Position numbers and translations under genes: made by a program. The notes below the pieces were generated by a model, which was not told where the DNA came from, searched no databases, and saw nothing but the letters and a program-made list of their open reading frames with translations. DNA of 64,000 nt from an uncultured Clostridium sp. (lineage in GTDB: Bacteria > Bacillota > Clostridia > Clostridiales > Clostridiaceae). The stretch covers positions 1 to 64,000 of the forward strand of contig NZ_CAMTIG010000018.1 in assembly GCF_947072515.1 (NCBI RefSeq), read 5' to 3'. This document shows positions 56,363 through 64,000 of the stretch, in pieces; within the stretch, counting starts at the first letter, position 1; the number at the start of each line of letters is the position of its first letter.

Positions 56363-56428
56363 AATATATCACCTCAAGATTTAGTATATAAATATAGAAG
56401 AGAAAAAATACATTTTAGAAAATAAAAT

Positions 56429-57334
56429 TTATAGTCCTTGAAAATTAAAGTTCGGAACAAAATCAGTAGTACTAGAATTACTGTCTTGAATAAAGGCATT
56501 TGTAATACCAAGTTCTGCTGCATAGTTAATTAATGATTCATAAACTTTAGGGTTTAAGGGCTTTGAAATCTCTTTGAAATCTAATGCTTTAAACATAGGT
56601 GTATATTGACTCATAATACTTATATATACATTATCACCAAATAGGGTATAAATTGTATCTATAACTTTCTTAGAGTCAAATAAAAGACCAGGTAGCATTA
56701 AATGCCGAACAATCATCCCTTTAATCATTCTACCTTTTTCATCAAATTTATTTTTTCCAACTTGAGAATACATTTCTTTAAGTATAGTTATTACATTTTC
56801 GCGATACCCTTTAGCACTAGAATATTTTATTGCATATTTATCATCAAAATATTTAAAATCAGGAAGATATACATCAATATATCCATCCAACATTTTTATG
56901 GTCTCCAATGAATCATAGCCATTAGTATTATAGAGAATAGGGAGAGTTAGTCCATTATCTTTGGCAATCTTAATGGCTTCAATTATTAAAGGTACATAAT
57001 GAGTTGGTGTTACTAAGTTGATATTATTAGCATTTTTGCTTTGTAATTCTAAAAATATTTCAGCAAGCCTTTCAACTGTAATTTCTTTACCTTTTTTTTC
57101 TTGGCTTATATCATGATTTTGGCAAAAAACACACTTTAAATTGCAATTAGAAAAAAATACTGTTCCAGAGCCTGTATCAAGTGATATAGGTGGCTCCTCC
57201 CAAAAGTGTAACTCTGCACGAGCAGCTAAAATTTTATCATTAGACATACAAGGACCTATTTGACCAGCTGTTCTATCTATATTACAGTTTCTTAGACAAA
57301 GGGAACAACTTTTAAAAATATTATAATTAGTCAT
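56429..57334 (-). CDS. Radical SAM protein, PflA-like
   Basis: 301 aa from ATG 57334 with AAAGGAGG before it; an in-frame earlier start (57394) has no ribosome site. CxxxCxxC in NCNLKCVFCQNHD binds the [4Fe-4S] cluster that reduces SAM. An extra N-terminal Cys-rich segment (CSLCLRNCNIDR) could bind another cluster. It resembles the COG1313 uncharacterised PflA-like group. The target is unknown; an activase role for a glycyl-radical enzyme is possible but no partner is adjacent. Confidence 0.88.
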   Translation of the reverse strand: MTNYNIFKSCSLCLRNCNIDRTAGQIGPCMSNDKILAARAELHFWEEPPISLDTGSGTVFFSNCNLKCVFCQNHDISQEKKGKEITVERLAEIFLELQSKNANNINLVTPTHYVPLIIEAIKIAKDNGLTLPILYNTNGYDSLETIKMLDGYIDVYLPDFKYFDDKYAIKYSSAKGYRENVITILKEMYSQVGKNKFDEKGRMIKGMIVRHLMLPGLLFDSKKVIDTIYTLFGDNVYISIMSQYTPMFKALDFKEISKPLNPKVYESLINYAAELGITNAFIQDSNSSTTDFVPNFNFQGL

Positions 57335-57508
57335 AAAAGTACCTCCTTTCTGATTATATATAATATTATAGATGAGAAATAATATGAAATGCAAAGAAAG
57401 GATATAGAAATAAAAGAGAAGATTTTTGTAATTGTAACCTAATTTGCTAGAAATGTTTTAAGGTAAGAGTTAAAATAATATAAATAAAAAGAAAGTGGTG
57501 AATATTAA

Positions 57509-58093
57509 ATGAATAAAATTTTGGATGAATATGAATATAATGGGGAACTTTTTGAAAGACTTGAAAATAGAAATAGTAATTTAAATGATATTATTCTTGA
57601 AAACTGTACATTTAATAGATGTGATTTTACTGGTGCAGATTTTAATGAATGTACGTTTGATGGATGTACATTTAAAGAATGCAACTTTACGTTAACTAAA
57701 TTAAGCAATTCAAAGCTTAGAGGAGTTATTTTTATAGATTGTAAGATAGTTGGGTTAGATTTTACTAAATGTGATACTTTTATATTAGATTTTGAATTTA
57801 GAAAATCATTAATTCAAAGCTGTAGTTTTGCCGGTCTTAAAATTCCGAAAGTTAAATTTACTTCTTGTAACGTAACAGGAGCCGATTTTATGAATTGTGA
57901 TTTAAGAGAAGCTAAATTTAAAAATTCATCATTAAGTGAATCAATTTTTGAAAATACAAATTTGAGTAGAGCAGATTTTTCAGAAGCTATGGATTATGTT
58001 ATAAATCCAGAAAGAAATAAAATAAAGAAAGCAAAATTTTCTATGCCAGAAGTTTTAGGTCTATTAAGAGACTTTGATATTATAGTTAAATAG
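57509..58093 (+). CDS. Pentapeptide-repeat protein
   Basis: 194 aa. From about residue 30 the pattern A(D/N)LXX-like right-handed helix runs through most of the protein (CDFTGADFNECTFDGCTFKE, ADFMNCDLREAKFKNSSLSE). It is of the size and type of Qnr/McbG-like DNA mimic proteins that protect gyrase, but that role cannot be assigned from sequence. RBS AAGTGGTGA. 11 bp before the acetyltransferase gene. Confidence 0.9.
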   Translation: MNKILDEYEYNGELFERLENRNSNLNDIILENCTFNRCDFTGADFNECTFDGCTFKECNFTLTKLSNSKLRGVIFIDCKIVGLDFTKCDTFILDFEFRKSLIQSCSFAGLKIPKVKFTSCNVTGADFMNCDLREAKFKNSSLSESIFENTNLSRADFSEAMDYVINPERNKIKKAKFSMPEVLGLLRDFDIIVK

Positions 58094-58104
58094 GAGGATT
58101 TTAC

Positions 58105-58917
58105 ATGGAAAATTTAGAGAGAATAATCGAGGAAACAAAGGAACCGGTTACAAAATCTTTTTTAATTAAAAAGTTTAATGAAATTGGATTAAAAAAAGGT
58201 GATAAAATTTTAGTTCATTCAAAATTAAGCTCATTAGGATGGGTAGCAGGTGGAGCAAGAACAGTTGTAGATTCTCTTATGGAAGTTATAGGGGAAGAGG
58301 GGACTATAGCAATGCCAACACATAGTGGAGATTTAGTGGATCCTGTATTTTGGGGGAATCCACCAGTACCAAATGAATGGTTTGAAACTATAAGAGATGA
58401 AATGCCAGCATTTGATAGGGAAAAAACAGAGACTTATGGAATGGGAAAAATAGTTGAGAACTTTAGATGTAGAGGGGATGTATTAAGAAGCTATCATCCT
58501 ACTGTTTCTTTTTCAGCATGGGGAAGAGAAGCAGAAGAAGTAACAAAGGAACATACATTAGAATATTCACTAGGAGAAGGTAGTCCTTTAAAGAAAATGT
58601 ATGAGTTGAATTTTAAAGTTTTATTTATAGGCGTGGAATATGATGTAAATACTGCATTTCATTTAAGTGAATACAGAGCTGGAAATGGGGAAAAAATTAC
58701 TCAAATATCTCCTATAATAGAGAATGGAGAAAGAAAATTTAAAAAGTATGAGGATATTGAATTTAAAACAGAACTATTTATGTTTGTGGGAGAAGGTTTT
58801 GAAGAAAAAGGAAATGTAATTAAAAATCAAATTGGAAATGCAAAAGTAAAAATATTTTCTATGAAAGAGGCTGTTGATTTTGGTGTAGAATATTTTAAAA
58901 ATGTTAGTATATACTAG
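58105..58917 (+). CDS. AAC(3)-family N-acetyltransferase
   Basis: 270 aa. The antibiotic acetyltransferase fold shows VHSKLSSLGWVAGGARTVVDSL, MPTHSGDL, HPTVSFSAWG, and LGEGSPLKKMYELNFKVLFIGV, with the catalytic His and Asp regions. Members acetylate aminoglycosides or other amines; clostridial ones are often uncharacterised and may act on cell metabolites. Operon with the pentapeptide gene; RBS GGAGGAT. Confidence 0.88.
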   Translation: MENLERIIEETKEPVTKSFLIKKFNEIGLKKGDKILVHSKLSSLGWVAGGARTVVDSLMEVIGEEGTIAMPTHSGDLVDPVFWGNPPVPNEWFETIRDEMPAFDREKTETYGMGKIVENFRCRGDVLRSYHPTVSFSAWGREAEEVTKEHTLEYSLGEGSPLKKMYELNFKVLFIGVEYDVNTAFHLSEYRAGNGEKITQISPIIENGERKFKKYEDIEFKTELFMFVGEGFEEKGNVIKNQIGNAKVKIFSMKEAVDFGVEYFKNVSIY

Positions 58918-59122
58918 AATGTATGTTCTATATTAAAAAAATAAACCCTCTTCTTTTTGGAATAGAGTAAGTAAATGTGATATACTTTAAGATAAGAAAT
59001 TTAATATAGTTAAGTATTAAAAATAGCTATATAAAAAAATAAAATTAGCCTATAAATATAAGTTAATATTATTAATTTTAAGGTTAATAGATTAAATAGA
59101 TATTTTATTTTATAATTTTGTT

Positions 59123-59149
59123 AAAACTAGCTTTAAAGCTAGTTTTTTT
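59123..59149 (+). terminator. Terminator after AAC(3)
   Basis: AAAACTAGCTTTAAAGCTAGTTTT palindromic stem followed by T run to 59149. The remainder of 58918-59207 is AT-rich with no gene seen. Confidence 0.85.
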
Positions 59150-59207
59150 CCGTAAAATAATTATTGAATTTAATTAGAAAACTTAAATCTGAAGGGAGGA
59201 TTTAAAT

Positions 59208-61442
59208 TTGGATTTAAAATCACTTTTAAATAAAGAGCAATATGAGGGGGCATCAACAGTTGAAGGTCAGGTCTTGATACTTGCTGGAGCGGGTTCAGGA
59301 AAAACTAGAGTTTTAACTTATAGAATGGCTCATATGATAGACGATTTAGGAATAGCTCCTTGGAAAATTTTAGCCATAACTTTTACAAATAAAGCATCTA
59401 AAGAGATGAGAGATAGAGTTCGTGCTATTATAGGGGAAAAAGCTGATTCAATGTGGATATCAACATTTCACTCAACATGTGTACGTATATTAAGAAGAGA
59501 TATAGATAAGCTAGGATATAAATCGAGCTTTACTATTTATGATACATCAGATCAAAAAGTTCTTTTAAAAGAATGTATAAAAGCACTTAACATAAATGAA
59601 AAAGACATAACACTTCAAGAAGTTATGGGGAAAATCGGAAGAGCAAAGGATATAATGCAAACACCAGCAGCCTTCATGAGAGAAAATGAACAAAACTTTA
59701 GAGAAAAGAAAATAGCAGATGTATATGCTATGTATCAAAAAAGATTAAAGGAAAATAATGCATTAGATTTTGATGATTTAATCTTTAAAACAGTAGAACT
59801 GTTTAAAGAAAGTACAGAAACTTTAGAATTTTATCAAAATAAATTCCAATACATCATGGTAGATGAGTATCAAGATACAAATGGAGCACAGTATGAATTA
59901 GTTAAAATGTTAGCTAAAAGATACAAGAATATTTGTGTTGTTGGAGATGATGACCAATGTATCTATCAATGGAGAGGGGCAGATATTCAAAATATATTAG
60001 ATTTTGAAAAAGACTATCCAGAATGCAAAGTAATTAAACTTGAGCAAAACTATAGATCAAAAGGAAATATTTTAGATGCAGCTAATGAAGTTATAGTTAA
60101 TAATTCAAGAAGAAAAGATAAAGCACTTAGAACAGAACAGGAATCGGGAAGTAAAATTAAAGTTTATAGAGCTTTTTCAGATAAAGAAGAAGCAGATTTT
60201 GCAGCTAGAGAAATTAAAGAGCTTATAGAAAAAAATGAAGACTCTAAATATAAAGATTTTGCAGTGCTTTACAGAACTAATGCACAGTCTCGTAATTTTG
60301 AGGAATGTTTTAGAAGAAGAGGAATTCCATATAAAATTATAGGTGGAACTAAATTCTATGATAGAAAAGAAATTAAAGATATGCTTGCATACCTTAAAAT
60401 TTTAGTAAATCCCCAAGATGATGTAAGTATAAAGAGAGTTATAAATGTTCCGAAGAGAAGTATAGGAGCAGCAACATTAGATAAAGTTCAAACATTTGCA
60501 GAAGAGTTTGGGTTAAATCTTTGGGATGCTTTAGGAGAAGTTAGAACTATAAGTACATTAACAGCTAGAAACTGTTCATCTATAGAGAAGTTTACAAGTC
60601 TTATGGATAACTTTGTGATTTTAGCTGAAAGTATGCCACCTTCAATGCTTATAGAAAATATTTTAAAAGAAAGTGGATATTTAGTTGAACTAGAAAAATC
60701 AGAAGAAATAGAAGATAAAAGTAGAATAGAAAACTTAAAAGAACTTGTATCAGATGCAGTGCAATTTGAAAAAGATAATCCAGAAGAAAACACACTTTCA
60801 GATTATTTAGAAAATGTTGCATTAGTACAAGATGCAGATAAAGAAACAGAAGAAGAGGATTATGTAGTGCTAATGACTCTTCATAGTGCAAAAGGATTAG
60901 AATTCCCGTATGTATTTATGGTGGGAATGGAAAATGGGTTATTTCCAAGTATGACAGATATAAATGAGCAAAGTCAAATGGAAGAATCAAGAAGACTTTG
61001 TTATGTAGGAATAACTAGAGCAAAAGAATCCTTATATATGACTTCAGCAGAAAAAAGAATGCTATTTGGTAGAATAACATCATATAGCCAATCAGACTTT
61101 ATAAATGAAATTAGATTTGATTTAAAAGAGTTTGTAAATGGTGGTGGAAAAGTATCTACATCAAAAACAGCTAACTATTATAATACTCCACCCAAAAATC
61201 AAAATCCACATGGATTAAGAGGTGGAATAAGCCCATATAATAAACCAAAAACAAAAATGACAGGAAGTTCATTAAATAGTTCAGAAATATCGGTTGGAAA
61301 AAAAGTTAATCACGATAAATTTGGAACTGGAACAGTAGTTTCTGTAGCAGAATCAAATGGTGATAAAAAACTAACAATTGTTTTTGATAAACAGGGGATT
61401 AAAACATTAATGCTTTCAATGGCAAATTTAGAGTTAATATAG
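59208..61442 (+). CDS. pcrA: DNA helicase PcrA/UvrD
   Basis: 744 aa from TTG 59208, RBS GGGAGG. SF1A motifs: LAGAGSGKTRVLTYRMAHMI (Walker A), VDEYQDTN, GDDDQCIYQWRGAD, LEQNYRS, MTLHSAKGLEF, YVGITRAKE. C-terminal Tudor-like tail (KVNHDKFGTGTVVSV). Unwinds DNA in repair and rolling-circle replication. It pairs with ligA 12 bp downstream, as in many Firmicutes. Confidence 0.97.
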   Translation: MDLKSLLNKEQYEGASTVEGQVLILAGAGSGKTRVLTYRMAHMIDDLGIAPWKILAITFTNKASKEMRDRVRAIIGEKADSMWISTFHSTCVRILRRDIDKLGYKSSFTIYDTSDQKVLLKECIKALNINEKDITLQEVMGKIGRAKDIMQTPAAFMRENEQNFREKKIADVYAMYQKRLKENNALDFDDLIFKTVELFKESTETLEFYQNKFQYIMVDEYQDTNGAQYELVKMLAKRYKNICVVGDDDQCIYQWRGADIQNILDFEKDYPECKVIKLEQNYRSKGNILDAANEVIVNNSRRKDKALRTEQESGSKIKVYRAFSDKEEADFAAREIKELIEKNEDSKYKDFAVLYRTNAQSRNFEECFRRRGIPYKIIGGTKFYDRKEIKDMLAYLKILVNPQDDVSIKRVINVPKRSIGAATLDKVQTFAEEFGLNLWDALGEVRTISTLTARNCSSIEKFTSLMDNFVILAESMPPSMLIENILKESGYLVELEKSEEIEDKSRIENLKELVSDAVQFEKDNPEENTLSDYLENVALVQDADKETEEEDYVVLMTLHSAKGLEFPYVFMVGMENGLFPSMTDINEQSQMEESRRLCYVGITRAKESLYMTSAEKRMLFGRITSYSQSDFINEIRFDLKEFVNGGGKVSTSKTANYYNTPPKNQNPHGLRGGISPYNKPKTKMTGSSLNSSEISVGKKVNHDKFGTGTVVSVAESNGDKKLTIVFDKQGIKTLMLSMANLELI

Positions 61443-61454
61443 GAGGCTTTTTAA

Positions 61455-63440
<1,986 letters not shown>

Positions 63441-63453
63441 GAGAGTTATAAAA

Positions 63454-63726
63454 ATGAAAAAAATAGTAAATGCATTAGGAATGGTAATGAGTGTAGTCTC
63501 AACTATTGTAATCATATGCACATTTTTGACTTCCTATCAATTTATATTCTTAGGAAATATATTCAGCACATATTTAACACTACAAGTTTGTATTGCATTA
63601 ACAATGATACTGTGGGGAATGAAATTTTGGATGGAGGAATTTGGAAGAAAAAAATATATATATCCATTTATATGCGGATGTATTAGTCTTTCATCTATTT
63701 TCTTTATATTTAGTTCTGTAAGGTAG
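63454..63726 (+). CDS. Small membrane protein of unknown function
   Basis: 90 aa, two or three membrane helices (about residues 7-28, 33-53, 68-88). No motif known to me. 13 bp after ligA and with a proper ribosome site (GGAGAG), so probably a third gene of the pcrA-ligA operon. Confidence 0.7.
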   Translation: MKKIVNALGMVMSVVSTIVIICTFLTSYQFIFLGNIFSTYLTLQVCIALTMILWGMKFWMEEFGRKKYIYPFICGCISLSSIFFIFSSVR

Positions 63727-63752
63727 AGAATAGAGAAGAGGTAGTATAGGAA

Positions 63753-63769
63753 AAAAAGCGAAGCTTTTT
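63753..63769 (+). terminator. Short hairpin ending the operon
   Basis: AAAAAGC, loop GAA, GCTTTTT (63753-63769). Stem is only seven base pairs. Confidence 0.6.
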
Positions 63770-63802
63770 ATTTGATACATTTTACCTCTTATTTCTTCCC
63801 TC

Positions 63803-63839
63803 AAAAAAGAGAGTACCAATTAATGGTGCTCTCTTTTTT
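63803..63839. terminator. Bidirectional terminator near the right edge
   Basis: AAAAAAGAGAGTACC (63803-63817) with GGTGCTCTCTTTTTT (63825-63839), one wobble. The stop codon of the partial minus-strand gene lies in the loop. Confidence 0.85.
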
Positions 63840-64000
63840 CGAAGTCTTTTATATTATCAAATTCTGATATATCAAGAAGTTCTGTAACATCTTCTATAAA
63901 ATCATCATCTTTATGTTTCTTACTATTAGCAATAAAGCTTAATTTTTCATTTATCTTTTCAAGAATGTAATTTTTATATCTTAATTGGTTATAAGACTTT
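63820..64000 (-). CDS. C-terminal end of an unidentified minus-strand gene
   Basis: About 60 codons, cut by the window edge, in the minus frame ending at TAA 63820-63822. The peptide is Lys/Asp/Glu-rich (e.g. NEKLSFIANSKKHKDDDF). No domain recognised. Confidence 0.5.
   Translation of the reverse strand, partial: KSYNQLRYKNYILEKINEKLSFIANSKKHKDDDFIEDVTELLDISEFDNIKDFEKREHH

Overview
The window is a stretch of chromosome from a very AT-rich, low-GC Gram-positive anaerobe, most likely Clostridium sensu stricto (cluster I), perhaps near C. perfringens or C. baratii. This placement is an inference. It rests on the crt-bcd-etfBA-hbd butyryl-CoA operon with an adjacent Rex redox repressor, NfnAB, CIRCE-controlled groESL beside a clostridial type IV pilus cluster, a guanine riboswitch before guaB, A/T-ending codons and strong AGGAGG ribosome binding sites. 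No rRNA, tRNA, CRISPR array or prophage was recognised. Most of the window is ordinary core genome.

Layout. 0-4 kb: a zinc-dependent phospholipase C-like protein and a cadC-cadA type metal efflux pair, followed by a strong orphan promoter and a possible small RNA. 4.3-13 kb: rex, the butyryl-CoA operon behind several Rex-like operators, a VanZ-like membrane protein and the bifurcating transhydrogenase nfnAB. 13-17 kb: an unusual tandem HNH-type protein, an Ogg glycosylase and groESL. 17.2-26.3 kb: a type IV pilus operon (pilB, pilC, pilA, pilD, pilM, pilN, pilO and three minor pilin-like genes, one apparently frameshifted), with no pilT. 26.5-34.3 kb: MarR and YcxB-like genes, then an amino-acid decarboxylase cassette speF-adiA-potE. 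34.4-38 kb: guaB under a guanine riboswitch, and guaA. 38.1-43.2 kb: response regulator, ABC exporter and histidine kinase, followed by two secreted proteins, one built of internal repeats. 43.5-51.3 kb: a PEBP protein, pgi, a YaiI/YqxD protein, a seven-repeat 'triple tyrosine' protein, rsuA, a second small-RNA candidate and gltX. 51.4-52.6 kb: a small decay zone with an IS30-type transposase remnant and a chopped gene. 52.8-64 kb: an anchored protein of unknown function, glnS, superoxide dismutase, a radical-SAM protein, a pentapeptide-repeat protein with an AAC(3)-type acetyltransferase, pcrA-ligA, and the end of an unidentified minus-strand gene.

How the parts work together. Rex senses NADH/NAD+ and probably represses the operon that reduces crotonyl-CoA to butyryl-CoA. 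Bcd-EtfAB and NfnAB both couple NADH, ferredoxin and NADPH by electron bifurcation. SpeF, AdiA and PotE would consume protons by decarboxylating ornithine and arginine and exchanging product for substrate. The signalling and exporter genes at 38-41 kb resemble antimicrobial-peptide sensing and export modules.

The least ordinary observations are the two promoter-plus-terminator units without ORFs (3.87-4.05 kb and 49.36-49.48 kb, the latter with C-rich loops), the apparent poly-A frameshift in a minor pilin gene, the duplicated HNH-type protein, the repeat-built secreted and Y_Y_Y-type proteins, and adiA lying between speF and potE. I found no clearly unprecedented multi-gene system.
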